A stretch of 64,000 nucleotides of DNA from Bathynomus jamesi (Eukaryota; Arthropoda; Malacostraca; Isopoda; Cirolanidae): assembly GCA_023014485.1 (NCBI GenBank), contig JAJOZX010002364.1:577001-641000 (forward strand), given 5' to 3'. Below are positions 35,085 to 59,829 of this stretch, one piece after another. The position numbers and the translations under genes were made by a program. How positions within the stretch are numbered: position 1 is the first letter of the stretch; every line of letters starts with the position of its first letter. Under the pieces are notes generated by a model. The model was not told the origin of the DNA, did not search any database, and saw only the letters and a list, made by a program, of their open reading frames with translations.

Positions 35085-35490
35085 GGGTGTCCGAGAATTA
35101 TCTGTACAATTTTTGGGTTATTAAAATTCAATCATGAAGTGTAGAAATTCCAGCGTTGTCCCATTTTAGAGAGAATCTCTAAGTTTTTTCTGATACCAAG
35201 TTTTGACAAGTTTTTTAGAAATTCCAGTGTGTCCGAACATTATCTGTACAATTTCATCTTTTAATAAAATTCTTGATAACACACGTAAAATTCTTAAACA
35301 AGATTATTTAGAATCTGTATTTTCAAAAGTTTCTTTTATTAAAGTAACGTTGTTACAAACATTCAATATGTGCACCATTAGTGATTCGCAAAACATCCAA
35401 TCGATACTCCAAATGTTGCCATGTACGCTGCAGCATATCCACATCAATTCGCTCAATAGCAGCTGTGATTCTTGCTTTTAAATCATCAGT
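35085..35490 (-). pseudogene. Mariner transposase C-terminus and element end
   Basis: The minus strand near 35485-35370 reads DDLKARITAAIERIDVDMLQ then RTWQHLEYRLDVLRITNGAH, a hallmark of the C-terminus of mariner transposases. The flanking phrase GTCCGAGAATTATCTGTACA (35092) and a near copy at 35232 are the element's duplicated 3' end. 5'-truncated. Confidence 0.75.
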
Positions 35491-36010
35491 CTGTCACCCG
35501 CGTACATTTCTAAAAAACTTGTCAATCGCGTAGCCAGACATTCAAGAATCATACGCACGAGGTCGTGAAAATCGAAAATAAATCAAACGTCACAAGTACA
35601 TTAAAACTATTTATTTATACACAAATGAATAAATATAAGTAAATAATGTGTACAAACCAATACACATATGAATGAAACATAGACTTCTAAACTAATGATT
35701 GAAATACACATAAAATCAGAGATTTGATCTAATCAAAGACGAGTGCGATGCGACAGAGTCCTGTTGCGTCAAACTCCCTGACGACGGGGTTGATAACGTA
35801 GAATCGAGACGTAGAGATTCCCAATACAGCAATATAAATGAAAAGGCATTATCGGGTTTATCTCCTACACCAGTGGCGTAAATGGGCACACGCATTATAC
35901 GCACGTGCGTATAATTAAAAAAAAAATTGCAACTGTTTACCGGATAATGATTATCCAGTAAATGGTCGCAATTTCTTTTTTTAATTATACGCACGTGCGT
36001 ATAATGCGTG

Positions 36011-37318
36011 CAGTGATGGGCAGTATCTAGATACATGTATCGCCGATACGTATCGATCGATACTTTTGTATCGGTATCGGTATCGCTTTAGCTACTTGAC
36101 AAAAGTATCGATTTATCGGTATCGCTAAGGTCAATTTTCTTAAATGTATCGAAAAAAATCGATACTTCGATACATCGATACATTAATAAGAATTTTTAAA
36201 TATTTAAATAGATGTTATAATATGACACTACTGAGTTATATTTATGAATATACATAAATAATAATATTAAATATTTATTTAATGATAGTACTACTCTACT
36301 GGTCACGTCACACAGTACGGCGCAACGTTTAAACACGTTTGTACTTGTGTTATTGAGATTAATTAACCATAATATAGAAACATTGTTAGCTGTAGAGAAG
36401 CAGCTAGAGCGTTTGAATTCGGAGGCATTGCGTCATTGTCAGCCACTTCTCAATGCAGTCACAGTAGGATTCACTAAGCGGTTTGAAAAGTTTCTGTGCC
36501 TTGATGCGTCGGATGAGTGTAAAGCAGCAATACTGGCATCATCTTCAAATCCTCTGTTCAAGTTAAAGTGGATGACAAAAAAGGCAAATTTAATACTGTC
36601 AAAAAGAGGGTTCAAGAAATGTTGGTTAATGCTGTTAAGAGCCTCAGCGAGCAGACCCCCCAGCAACAACTAAGTGATGCTGCATCTGACGGAAGTGCAG
36701 ATGATTTCTTCTGTTATGAGTCTGCTTCCACTAATGTCTCTGCAACCCAAGATTCCACTGAGATGGAAGTTTTACAGTATCTGGGTGACAGAAGTCATTC
36801 TCTCCAATCTCTGAGGCAGTACCCAGGAATTCTATGGGTCTTCCTGAAGTATAACACACCACTACCATCCTCTGCTCCTGTAGAACGGTTGTTTAGTTTG
36901 GCTGGTCACATTCACGCTCCAAAAAGGAATAGACTGTCTGACCAGATGTTTAGCCAGCTGGTATTTTTGAAGGGTAATAATTACTTTTAATTGTTAGTGT
37001 AATATTTTCAGTCAGTCATGTATCCTACAAAATTAAAACATACTTTCATTAAATAAAGCAATTGTTTTTATTTACATCTATAAAACCCATTAAAATGTCG
37101 TTGATTTTACTTAGTGCGTACAAATTACTAGTATAAACAATAATATCTAATACCTACATATTAAATGAATAATTATAAAAATGTACCAGCGATACATGTA
37201 TCGGTATCGCTTAAGACATCGAGAAAGTATCGGCGTATCGGTATCGCCTAAGACGTTCTTCATGTATCGATGTATCAGTATCGCTTTAGCGATTTTCATG
37301 TATCTATGCGCATCACTG
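36011..37318 (+). mobile_element. hAT element with partial transposase
   Basis: Ends CAGTGATGGGC and GCGCATCACTG; TSD AATGCGTG (36003-36010) and AATGTGTG (37319-37326), one mismatch. Terminal regions are full of TATCGGTATCG repeats. Encodes only the C-terminal half of a transposase (36347-36990). Confidence 0.85.
36347..36990 (+). pseudogene. hAT transposase, C-terminal half
   Basis: Two overlapping frames joined near 36570. The first has RHCQPLLNAVTVGFTKRFEK; the second has LWVFLKYNTPLPSSAPVERL then FSLAGHIHAPKRNRLSDQMF and VFLKGN, the hAT dimerisation signature (SSAPVERLFS...G......R..L). Catalytic Asp region and BED finger are absent. Confidence 0.8.
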
Positions 37319-37559
37319 AATGTGTGTGCCCATTTACGCCACTGGTGTAGGAGATAAACCTTATAAATAAATTGCATTGACATACGTGGGCTTTATTATG
37401 AGCCGAGCCCATTAGATTAGAATATAGATCTACCCTGCAGGAAGCGATATTAGGCTACAAGCCATTACAAAATATTAAGAGCCGCTGTAAAATGAATTTC
37501 AATATCACGGATCATGAAATGGTGTGTAGACCATGCGAAGGAGAGATGTAGGGCAGTAG

Positions 37560-38230
37560 TCCCCAACCTTCTTTGGTTCAAGGGACCCAGAGGATTTTCA
37601 TCACCCACTTGACCACCCTACACCACGTAACTTCAAACTCGGCCTATAGTTTTCATATGATATGGACATAATAAATTGTGAATGTTTTGTTTAATTTTAA
37701 ATTTCCATACCTTCACTAGCTTTCGAATTTTCGATTACTTATTTTTGTCATTTTCCCAAAATTTCAGGGCACTCTCAAGAGGCATCTGCAGCACCCTGAT
37801 TGGAAAACATGTAACGAGATACGCTAGAAGAAGGGATGAAATGGGCTGGATGACATTTTGTGGGTCCAGCGACGGGTAAAATATTTTCACCACTGATTTA
37901 GAGGGAGATGTCCTAATTCTAACAGCAACGTTAGATCAATGTACTACTCCCATGGCAATTTTTATTGCCAAAACTAAATGCGAAAGAAAACGTTGTCTAC
38001 TTCCCAGTATTTCACGGATAGCCTTCCATCATATCGTGACTGTCTGGAGATGTCCGTGGGTGTTCCCAAATGAGATGTAGCAGAGCTGAATTTCCAGAAA
38101 ATGGGCAGTGGTCATAGAACTGTTGAAGAGGAAACTTCTTAATCAGAGGAGCTTTGGCTTAATTGTTTGACTTCGACGAAAACGTTAAAATGAAACCAGT
38201 ATAAGTGAATTTTTTTTAATCCAAATACTT
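37560..38230. other. Intergenic, possible solo hAT end
   Basis: CAGTAGTCCCCAACCTTC at 37564 resembles a hAT terminus (CAGTGGTCCCCAACC type) but no partner end was found. No exon supported. Confidence 0.35.
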
Positions 38231-38237
38231 TTAAAAT

Positions 38238-38455
38238 TTAATTAAACCGCTTCTTCGCCAGAATACCCAACAAACATTTTACAGCATTCAGTATCAGATT
38301 TAAGGTTTCCACTGGCTCACCAGTAATACCTACACCCTGAGTTTCACTCCCTTCGATGAAAGTGAAGCAGGCTTCACAAGCTTTGCTAAACAAAACCTCC
38401 AGTAGATTAATTGCTCGACTAATCATAGCAGTTGTTCCGGTCAATGAACCCGACT
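38238..38455 (-). CDS. Hypothetical, possible exon
   Basis: Open frame with SGSLTGTTAMISRAINLLEV, then LFSKACEACFTFIEGSETQG and a hydrophobic C-terminus ending LLGILAKKRFN and a stop. An acceptor-like TACAAG precedes it at about 38455. It reads like protein rather than random sequence, but I recognise no family and see no further exon. Low confidence. Confidence 0.22.
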
Positions 38456-38459
38456 TGTA

Positions 38460-40041
38460 TTTAGATGCTTTTGTTCAAAATTGATTGAAGTGAAAGGTGC
38501 TTAAAAATTGTAGTTCTTAACTGAACAGTATTTAATCAGACTTAAAAAAATGGAATGAAGAATTGGCAATGGGAGTGAAGTGTTTGTTACAATTCTCTAC
38601 CCTTCCTTAGGTAGGAAATGTATCAAACAACGTGTATGCGTTACCTCATGCATACCATTTAGGGTTCATAATATTAAAAGGGTAATTATAAGGACCCAGT
38701 TTAAGGGGAAGAAAAGAAAACTTGATGAATGAATTTTAATTATTAATCTAATAAGTGATGGAGAGGCAAACACGAAGGAATGCTTTGCAGTGAGCGGCTT
38801 AAAAATTTAAACATTAATTTAGCTGTTTGACAAGCAGTTATATATAATCAACGTTTTTCTTTCGCTGCTTTAATGTGAAAATGAACCAAATGCTCGCTCA
38901 TTGTAAATAAAAAAAATACAAAAAGAATTTCCTAATGTATTACTACTAGTAGACACGACTATCGACGAACAGAATTAATATAAATTAATGTTATGAAACG
39001 TACAGTCAATTGGCGATCGCGCATCGATCTTTTAAGGGTCACTTAAGAATGCTAAAGCAACCCTAAGGGAAGTTAAAACCCTAGTGAAAGTAATCGAGTG
39101 TGAAAAGTACACGATTGAATCATCGTTCTACCTCAACATACCTTAATATCACCATAGTTTACTGAGCTAACGGCCTAATTCAGTCACTTTACTGACAATA
39201 AAACAACCTGTTGCCAATCAACCGAAGTACTAAGATTTACTATTTTCAGCCAAAATGAAAGCTAATAAATTTCGGTACTAAGTAACAATAACGAGAGATA
39301 TTAAGCTGAATTTTTATCAGTGTATGGCCAAATGGAAAATATATTAGAGATGACAATATCGGACAAGTGTTGACCTAAATAACTATAGTACATTAATTTA
39401 CTTTCCATATTATTCGTTAATACAATCATATAAAAAATATACTTAACCGATTAAAATGGGACAAAAATTACCTGATCAACAGAAATATACGAATGTTAGT
39501 CTAGTGTTAATAAGACTTACGTTTATAAACTTAAAGGGCCAAAAAAAAAAAAAAAAAAAAAAAAAAATCAATAAAAATTCTTTGGATAATACAAATACTT
39601 ATTAAACGAAAGTTGCAATTTGCAGTATTAAATATCAAATAATTTAACGAAAATATTAGGTATAAGCGAGGTAGCAGAACGCTAAATTAAAAATAAAAGT
39701 ATGGTCGTAATAAATATTTAAGTGATAAAAATATAGGACCGGATTATCAAGCTATTTAATAAATATCACCAAATTTCGGAGTTTCGTTTGAAATATTTTA
39801 ACTAAAATAAAAAGTTAATAATAATCCGCATTACAAATCGAACCAATAAAGACGCACTACAATTAAATAAGTTCTGTTAACTCGTACATTTTCAGTTCAA
39901 AGGTTACACATTAAACCTCACTCTTTTCCAGCGACTCAAATTAAGTAACTTAAAGAAGCGAGAAAATATATATATATGTATATATTACCTATACATCAGT
40001 AATATATTTAATAATTACAATAGAATTATATCTGAATAAAT
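38460..40041. other. AT-rich intergenic / Hsp110 3' flank
   Basis: Strongly AT-rich. A 27-bp poly-A tract lies at about 39541-39567. The Hsp110 3' UTR lies at the right edge; no clear polyadenylation signal on the minus strand near the stop codon. Confidence 0.45.
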
Positions 40042-52646
<12,605 letters not shown>

Positions 52647-52713
52647 CTGAAAGAAAAATTACACAAGACAAGAATCAATGTAATGCAAGTAGCTAATTAA
52701 ATAAATATATATA

Positions 52714-52752
<39 letters not shown>

Positions 52753-52754
52753 AT

Positions 52755-52956
52755 CGGGTGCGGCAAAAGTAACGCCCTTTTAATAATTGTATCTTTATAG
52801 TTTTATATTGTATCATTGTTATTTTTTAGTTTTTACTGAGAAAGTACTTATTACTTTTCTTAAAAACCTTATTATTTCTCTTAAAATGCTGTAATTGATT
52901 TATTTCCTTCAATAAAAGAGAATAAACTAAAAAGGGCATTATTTTTGCCGCACCCG
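52755..52956. repeat. MITE with CGGGTGCGGCAAAA ends
   Basis: CGGGTGCGGCAAAAGTAACG and ATTATTTTTGCCGCACCCG are inverted ends, 202 bp. Flanking TTA on both sides. AT-rich, non-coding interior. Superfamily uncertain. Confidence 0.75.
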
Positions 52957-53034
52957 TTAATGTGAATATATCACGAAAGTGCTCGGACTTTGTGTTTCCT
53001 TTTCCTTGTGGTTGTTTGCTTATATATATATATA

Positions 53035-53037
53035 TAT

Positions 53038-53092
<55 letters not shown>
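53035..53092. repeat. (TA)n microsatellite
   Basis: Long TA array with one break. Confidence 0.95.
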
Positions 53093-53095
<3 letters not shown>

Positions 53096-53812
53096 GTTAG
53101 AGCAAAATTCAGTAACCTGAAAATACTTAAACATTCTATAAATACATACTGTCAAACAGTTTCAAGTGAATGTAATTAAAATTATAAGGCCATTAAGAAA
53201 AGGTGCATTCCATGACAGATCATTCAGTGGTACACACCACTAAATCACATATTTGCTTCTAAAATTTCTATATTGGGTATATTTGACCTCCTGATCATGA
53301 AAATGTTACTTCAAATTTATTTGAACAAATACTTTGATATTACATACATACATAGCAAAGCCTAAAGCTTAAGGGCCAAATTAAATAAATAGTCCAGCTT
53401 CACAATTATATATGTCATTGTAAAACCAATATACTGTATTTATTATTAATAAAAGGTTATTTAATTCAATTAAAAAACAAAAAATCAAATTATCCTCCAA
53501 GTTTCCAAAAAATTTGCATACTGATTACAAATATCACATGGTTTCAAGCATAACTTAGTTTTTGATTACTGTAGTAATATAGGTCAACCTCCCTTTATAC
53601 AGGGGTTGCATTCCAAAAAAAAGTTTGCATAAAAGAGCCATTTATTACGATTATTTAATAGGGATACATTGCAGGACCTCTCCTGACCCACCAAAAAACC
53701 TAACTCTCTTCCATAACAAATCCAATGAAAAATCACCTAATAAAATAAAACAATCTGACATATAAAAAAAGAACATTAAAAGAAGAAATAACAGCTTCTA
53801 AGAAGTTAGGTG
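53093..53812. other. Non-coding, presumed Hsp110 intron 1 or upstream
   Basis: AT-rich with no exon. About 53580-53690 has a weak resemblance to pogo-type ends (CTTTATACAGGGGTTGCATT) without a partner. Confidence 0.4.
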
Positions 53813-54500
53813 TGCTGTACCTGGTGCCTCTGCCTCTACAGTTCCTTTACCCCCAACTCAGTTGCTCTCTCTGTACAGGGGTCTTGTCCACCCTTGTATG
53901 GAGTACGCTTCTCACGTATGTGGTGACTCAACCCACACTGCTCTACTTGACTGGGTGGAATTAGTCTTTTCATTTCATCAATTCCCCACCTCTTACTGAT
54001 TGTCTTCAATCTCTCTCTCTTTACTATCACTACTATAATGGATACTGTTCTTCTGAACTCTAACTGTATGCTTCCTCCTTTAAGGAAAGCATGCAGCACC
54101 AGACTTTTGACACTCATTCTTTTTCTGTCCAACTCTCTAACGCGAGAGTTAATCTGTATTTTCAATCTTTCATCTACTCAACCAGTGAACTCTGGAACAA
54201 TCTTCCTCAATCCACCTTTCCCCCTGTCTATGAGACTATGACCTCCAATCTTTCAAGCACAGTGTCTAGGCATCTCCAAAACCTTGGATCTTAACTCGGG
54301 CTCTCTTCTCCTCCTATTGAGGTGGTGCTTTTGCCACAACATCGAGATGGTATGGTTAAAACCCCAAGTTCTGTAGGAATTTCCAGTTAGGAAGGATTCC
54401 TGAGAGCTCCCAAACCCCTCAGTAGGGCCTTATAGAGGTTTCAGGAATCTATATTGGGCCAGAGCTTTCTTGGAAAGCCAGGCCTTCAGTTAGCTACTAA
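53813..54500 (+). mobile_element. LINE family A 3' end, 5'-truncated
   Basis: Encodes LYRGLVHPCMEYASHVCGDS, then after frameshifts [33 protein letters not shown] and [20 protein letters not shown], the same C-terminal tail as 10055-10640. Continues into its 3' UTR. Confidence 0.8.
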
Positions 54501-55217
54501 AAATGTTTCTTTTTAATTGATTAGAACAGATTTGAAGTTCTCAGTATAGAGAATAATCAGAACCCATTACTTGGGAAGGGAAAGCCTCTCGCTTCTCCTT
54601 GATGGTATGGTAGATGATCCTAGTCTTTTTTTTTTACCATTGGTATTTTGTATTCCTTAACCATTAGATACAAGGGCCATGTCTAATTTATTTGGATCAC
54701 TTAAAATCATTTAAATAATCATTTTTGAGGCCTGACTATTTATTTTGAGTATTCTGAAGTTGTGAACTAAATTGTACCTTTAACTGCCTTACAAGCAACA
54801 TATTAATGCAAACATCCCAAAATTTTAGAACCTTAATAATTATTATTGTTGGTAAGTGTGTGCCCCCTTTTCTGGCATCAATTGCACTCATGTATTCTTG
54901 TGGGTCCATTAATGCCAATACTGGGGAAAAATCCCTAAATATTTGTTGGTTCTCTCTTTATCAGGGATTTGTTTTTGGCTGGGACATGTGCTTATTGAAG
55001 TAAATTTGGACAAAGCTTTCTCTCCCCCAATACCTGCACAAATGGTGAAGCCAGCCAAAGTTCACACACATTTGTTATAAACACTGCTTTTTTGCACTGA
55101 TTGAGCCAAAAATACCTTCAATGATTGTGATATGAAGAATAGTGTACTTGGAATATAAAATGACACATCTGGGACTTGTCAGGTTTACACAATTTGGGTA
55201 ACCACTCAATGACCTAG
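54501..55217. other. Non-coding, nothing recognised
   Basis: No exon, TSD-bounded element or RNA gene found. Confidence 0.4.
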
Positions 55218-55225
55218 CCCTAGGG

Positions 55226-55439
55226 CAGTGGTGGTAAACCTATGGCACACGATCAAATTTGCCTGGCACACTTAAGCATAGAAATTGTTATCCACAAAAT
55301 GAGTATAAAATAAGAATGTTTATAATTTAGTGTAATATATACATACCATATATATATAAACTTTGGTGAGCATTTTTTTTTTTTTATGGTTTACATGGTT
55401 TTTTTTGGCACGCAACTGTAAAAAGGTTCACCACCTCTG
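55226..55439. mobile_element. hAT-like MITE
   Basis: Ends CAGTGGTGGTAAACCTATGG and GGTTCACCACCTCTG. TSD CCCTAGGG at 55218-55225 and 55444-55451 (four extra C at the right edge). CAGTGGTGGYGAACCT is a common animal hAT terminus. Confidence 0.8.
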
Positions 55440-55721
55440 CCCCCCCTAGGGACTACTATTCTGTTTTTGTATTAGTTATGCAAGTTCCTTTGTGTGGTAA
55501 TGGGCTGGTGACAGCCAATAATTTAATTGGGGGTTTTTATGTTGATATTTTTGTGTGGTATGGGACTAATGTTTTTCTTTTCGTTTGTAGTAGTATTTTT
55601 TTTTGCCCAAGTGCTTAGTTGGTTCTGGATGCACAGTGGTATAGGCTCAATAAAATTTTTCATATTTTTTTTTAGTTACCTATAAAAACTTCCTTGCTGA
55701 TGCAATTTTTTTTTTTTAAAT

Positions 55722-55880
55722 GTAGGAAGGAGGGGCCAAGGGCAAATGCCTGCAAAAGTGCCCCTCCAATAGAAGGCCAAAATCAAGGTCCAGGGTTTTT
55801 GAGATGCCTAGACACTAGCGTGTAGCATCATTGTGCAAAGTATAACAGATCAAGAGGCACATTTCAGGTTTTGTACAATT
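55722..55880 (-). repeat. LINE family A 3' UTR fragment
   Basis: AGGAAGGAGGGGCCAAGGGC through TTTTGAGATGCCTAGACACT matches the 3' UTR next to 10070-10165. From 55823 on, the sequence GTGTAGCATCATTGTG and following is a separate repeat seen inverted at 59660-59830. Confidence 0.65.
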
Positions 55881-56800
55881 GACCTCCCTAAATTCAAAAA
55901 TGAAAAAAAAAAATTTGTGACAAGTGCAACACCACCTTTTTCACATGTGAAAATCATGAAAATTGCTAGTTACCCATAACTTTTGGACACTTGCTTTCCT
56001 AGGGTTTGAGCTATCATTTGACCCCTTACAACTACTTTTCAGGAAAAATAGAAAAATTTATTTTTGGAATAAACATATACACTGTAGGTAGGTAGGTAGG
56101 TAGACTAGAGTTTTATTTAGTAAATGACTAGCAAAAGGTCGGCAGTAGCGCCAATTTTGCTAGATCTACGGTGCTTCGGCTAAATTGTGGGCCTACATCG
56201 TAGTTTATTTTGAACATCAGTAGCCCTTTATCTGGATATCATTCCTATTCCTCTCACCTTGGGCCTCAGTAATTGGGGTGCCTGCGGCCTTCCAGTTACT
56301 GGCAAACCAATTCTTCATTCAATAAAACTACAGAAAAGAACGCAGCCATGAAAATCTAAAGCTTCACAAATCTTAATACAATGAGCTCAGATTTGAAACC
56401 TAAGATTTTCATGACTGCGTTCATTTCTATAGTTTTATTGACCAAATAACTGAACCAACAGTAATTGGGGGCCCTGCAGCCCGCCAAATGATAGTTTTCA
56501 TTGTTTCGAGTGCATCAATAATACTGTTATAGTGTTCCATTACTTGTGATAAGCATGATCTTCCTGACCAGAATCGATGTTGGTTATTTTTTTTTCTGAG
56601 TTTTCCCATTAACCCACCCCTCCCCAAAATTAGATTAAAAATGAAGAAATGGGAAGAACTGTACCCCTAAAAAGGGGGGGGGGGCAGGATTTGTTAGGGA
56701 ATTTTTTTTAGCATGGGCACTGCACAATAAAAAGACGCATCGAATGGTGAAAACCGCATTGTTCTACACCAATTGTAGCAACCTGTAGGTGTGCGCAAAA

Positions 56801-56836
<36 letters not shown>
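55881..56836. other. Non-coding with microsatellites
   Basis: GTAG tetranucleotide run near 56085-56103; a hairpin with arms near 56318-56357 and 56402-56443 (TCATGACTGCGTTC and its complement); a G run at 56678-56690. No exon. Confidence 0.5.
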
Positions 56837-56839
<3 letters not shown>

Positions 56840-57036
56840 AAGAATGATGCTTTGTATAGGAGAATTATCCACGCAAGATGAGAGCGAAAGAACGAAACAA
56901 ATGAAAAAAAGGTACCCACCCGGGATCTTCTGATTGCCAGTCAGGTATGATAACCACTACACATTTTTTCATTTGTTTCGTTCTTTCGCTCTCATCTTGC
57001 GTGGATAATTCTCCTATACAAAGCGTCATTCTTTAC
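56837..57036. repeat. Foldback element around a tRNA-like core
   Basis: Arms 56837-56909 and 56964-57036 are about 73 bp and nearly perfectly inverted (GTAAAGAATGATGCTTTGTA with TACAAAGCGTCATTCTTTAC). The 54-bp centre, read on the minus strand, is a partial tRNA: GTAGTGGTTATCATACCTGA, anticodon arm CTGACTGGCAATCAG, then GATCCCGGG, with the T arm deleted. Related to 34682-35058. Confidence 0.85.
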
Positions 57037-57060
57037 GTTAATTATACTGCGTGTTTGCAG

Positions 57061-57061
<1 letters not shown>

Positions 57062-57112
<51 letters not shown>
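57062..57112. repeat. (TA)n microsatellite
   Basis: TA array following the foldback element. Confidence 0.95.
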
Positions 57113-57113
<1 letters not shown>

Positions 57114-57249
57114 AGCTTCATTTCTGAAATAGTATATCAGATACATTAAAATCTTGTTTAGTTTTGAATGATGGCAAAGTCACAGGATTTAAGTACCGCT
57201 CTAATGTAACCATCTCTTGAATCCTTTCCAAACACTGCCCCAGACGCTT

Positions 57250-59270
57250 CAGTTACCATCCTAACACAGCATTCTACACCTTGGGAGTGATGGTATCCGG
57301 ACAACAAGGGGCTCTTCAGTGATCTTATCGAGTTGTTCGACAGAGAACTGCTTCATGAGTGGTGGTTCCATTGTGCACTCCTCCACTGGTGGAAGTAAAT
57401 CTTTCAAATTCTGAGCACTTTGTTTGATCTTTGGTGGCCGAAATGCTCTGACTTGCTGTTGAGCAGGTTTGGGAGCTCGTCGAATGGTCTTGATTACGTT
57501 GATGGCCAATTTCCAGTTTGCTTGATCTGCAAGCATTGCCAGTAGAACATTTTCAGGGTGAGCCCAATATGCATTTCTTTGGATCACAGGCCATGTGATA
57601 GTCTTGCTAGCTGGTGGCAGTAATCGTAGCAGCTTGATTTGCTCCAGGAAATGTCTTGGGCCATCTGTGCACCTTGGATGGCACTTGATGCTAAACCACA
57701 TGGGTCCATAGTGGCACACGACAAACTGTGTGAGTGATTACAGTTCATCACTTGGCTACATCATCGCTACATATAGCCAACAAATTCTGCTGGCAGTTGT
57801 AACCCATCTTGCATGGGAGATTGGTCCAGGCTTCTCTTGTAGAAGATCTTCATTAATGACACCAGTCCTTATCGCTTTCATCATTCTGTAGAGGTAAGCT
57901 TGGTCATGACTCAATTCAGTAAGGTCAACATCTAGGTGTGTGTGGCCATCAGCAATACATTGAATCCCTCTAGAGCAGTGGTCAGCAAACAGGGGTAAAT
58001 TACCCCAAATAGGATACATTTAAACATTTTGGGGGTAATGCGTGCAGTATGAGACACACCAAATGCAACAATTTTAAGAGCAATTGGCTTGTTTTTGTTT
58101 ACTTTGAAGTCTGGGGGTAATTTCATTTTACTCAAATAGATTTGTGGGTAATATCCAAAAAAGTTCCCCAACCCATGCTCTAGAGGAAAGTGGCAAACCT
58201 TCACATGTGGCCAAAGCTTTGCCAATTGGTCCTTTCCATTGAGTTGCAGATTCTGTTGGGCTGATGAGTTCCTTGCTTAGATAGAAGGTTCCAGGCTCTC
58301 CAACCAGCACATAGTGGTCCTCAGCTTTCTTTGTGCTGTACCATTTGTTTCCCTTTTTCTCTTTGACAAGTATCATGTCTTTCCACCCATCAAAAAATAA
58401 AGCAGTGACTTCCACATTGTTGTAAGTTACTGCTTCCTTCAGATCCCTCTGTACCTTCTGCCATGCTCTCCATACTTTGTGGTGGTCAATTACATTTATC
58501 TGATCATCAGAACTAATGATGCCATAGTCAACCAATGTTGCAGTGCTGATAGCTGCAGCAGCCCTGTTCGATACACCATACCAGTCAGCTTCCAAAGCAA
58601 CAGTGGGAATCAGTGTGATGTTCCTGTCCTCCTGGGCACTATCACCCATCCACTGGAGTCTGCTTCTGCTTGAGCTGATTCGACCACATCTACAGAGGAT
58701 GTTACCTCTTGCCATTCCATTTTTCTTCTATTCTCTTCTTGTCTTTCTTGCATCCAATCCTCTCTTGACTTCCTTCTCTCCATCATCTGAGTCACATTCG
58801 TATCCACCTGACTGATCTGCATGATCCACGTGGTTCTCTGGTCAATCAGAAAGGCATGCTCTCGTCAAGGAACTTTCATTTCTTTTTCACAGTGGCATGC
58901 ACACAGCTATGTCAAACAATTGATTCAGGCTTTCCTCAAACTTCTTGGTTTTTGTGGTCTGCTTGCCTTGCTTCAATGCTTGTGAGCATTTTTCCATCAA
59001 TTGGAGCAGCTTGGTCTTCACATTCTTGATTGGCTATGATGGAATGTTAGCACGATTCCAAAGGTCAATGAGTGTTTGGCATACCTCTGGAAGAATCTCC
59101 CTGTTGCTGGTGTACTTGTTCTCCTTCAAGAAGAGGAAATGCCTTGCAACTTGTATATGGGTTGGAAGTTCAGACAGAGGAAGCTCTGATAGTAGAGAAC
59201 CAAAGACAATGTGGCTGGCAGATCCCTGTGTTCTTTGCGTTCTCATTGTACCAACAAAACTCAACAAGTA
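57250..59270 (-). pseudogene. Large repeat-encoded protein gene, unclassified
   Basis: Minus-strand pieces in order: 59267-59034 (LSELPLSELPTHIQVARHFL ... LIDLWNRANIPS), 58822-58610, 58715-58178 (VSNRAAAAISTATLVDYGII, VTALFFDGWKDMILVKEKKG, YVLVGEPGTFYLSKELISPT), 57975-57756 (LTELSHDQAYLYRMMKAIRT), 57719-57261 (MWFSIKCHPRCTDGPRHFLE, WPVIQRNAYWAHPENVLLAM). I know these blocks (TALxFDGRKD, IKxHPxCTDG, VIQRNAYFAHPENILLAML) from repetitive genes of Daphnia-like and other invertebrate genomes, probably transposon-borne, but not a named superfamily. A hAT MITE interrupts it at 57976-58177, plus stops and frameshifts. Confidence 0.6.
57976..58177. mobile_element. hAT-like MITE
   Basis: Starts CAGTGGTCAGCAAACAGGGG and ends TTCCCCAACCCATG; perfect 8-bp TSD CTCTAGAG (57968-57975 and 58178-58185). 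Interrupts the 57250-59270 reading frame. Confidence 0.85.
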
Positions 59271-59299
59271 TCACACAGGAACACTGAAATAAAAACAAG

Positions 59300-59829
59300 T
59301 GTATAAATAAAAAATATGTATGTTTTGAGTATATATAAGGCTTGGTTTATTGGTAAACAATAAGTTTACCAATATACTATATAAAATATACTGCACACAC
59401 ACACACGTATTATGTATATAAATATCCATAGGTATATACTATATACACCCTAAGACAAACTTATAAACAATGTAAAACAAAACAAAGAAATGTGTATAAT
59501 GTATATATCACAAAACGCACCTTTCATTAGTACCTTGGGGTTTTTGAACACCCCATCCACAGAAAAAAACACTGGTTTCTCTCAAGCGAGCTAGCATAGA
59601 ACTAAGAAATTCCAGGGGATGACTCACTGAGAATAATTAGAAAGCTGCCAGAAGTACCATGTCAGTCAGTGTTACCAACTGTAATTAACAAGAATTTTGT
59701 ATTTTTTACATGCGAAATAGGTGTTCTGCTTGTTGCAGAAAATTTTTTTTCTTTTCTGAAATCAGCAAGGTTGATCGTACAAAACCTGAAATGTGCCTCC
59801 AGATCGCTCATGATGCTACACACTACTAG
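59300..59829. other. Non-coding repeats
   Basis: AT-rich; 59660-59830 is a repeat also present, inverted, near 55826-55880 (GTACAAAACCTGAAATGTGC). No exon. Confidence 0.5.

Larger units (their letters stand above)
35863..37365. mobile_element. Palindromic MITE split by a hAT
   Basis: GGTTTATCTCCTACACCAGT and ACTGGTGTAGGAGATAAACC are exact inverted ends, extending to GGCGTAAATGGGCACAC on both sides. The centre is a hairpin with two copies of ATTATACGCACGTGCGTATAAT. The hAT at 36011-37318 landed in its right arm. Without it the element is about 190 bp and nearly fully palindromic. Confidence 0.8.
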
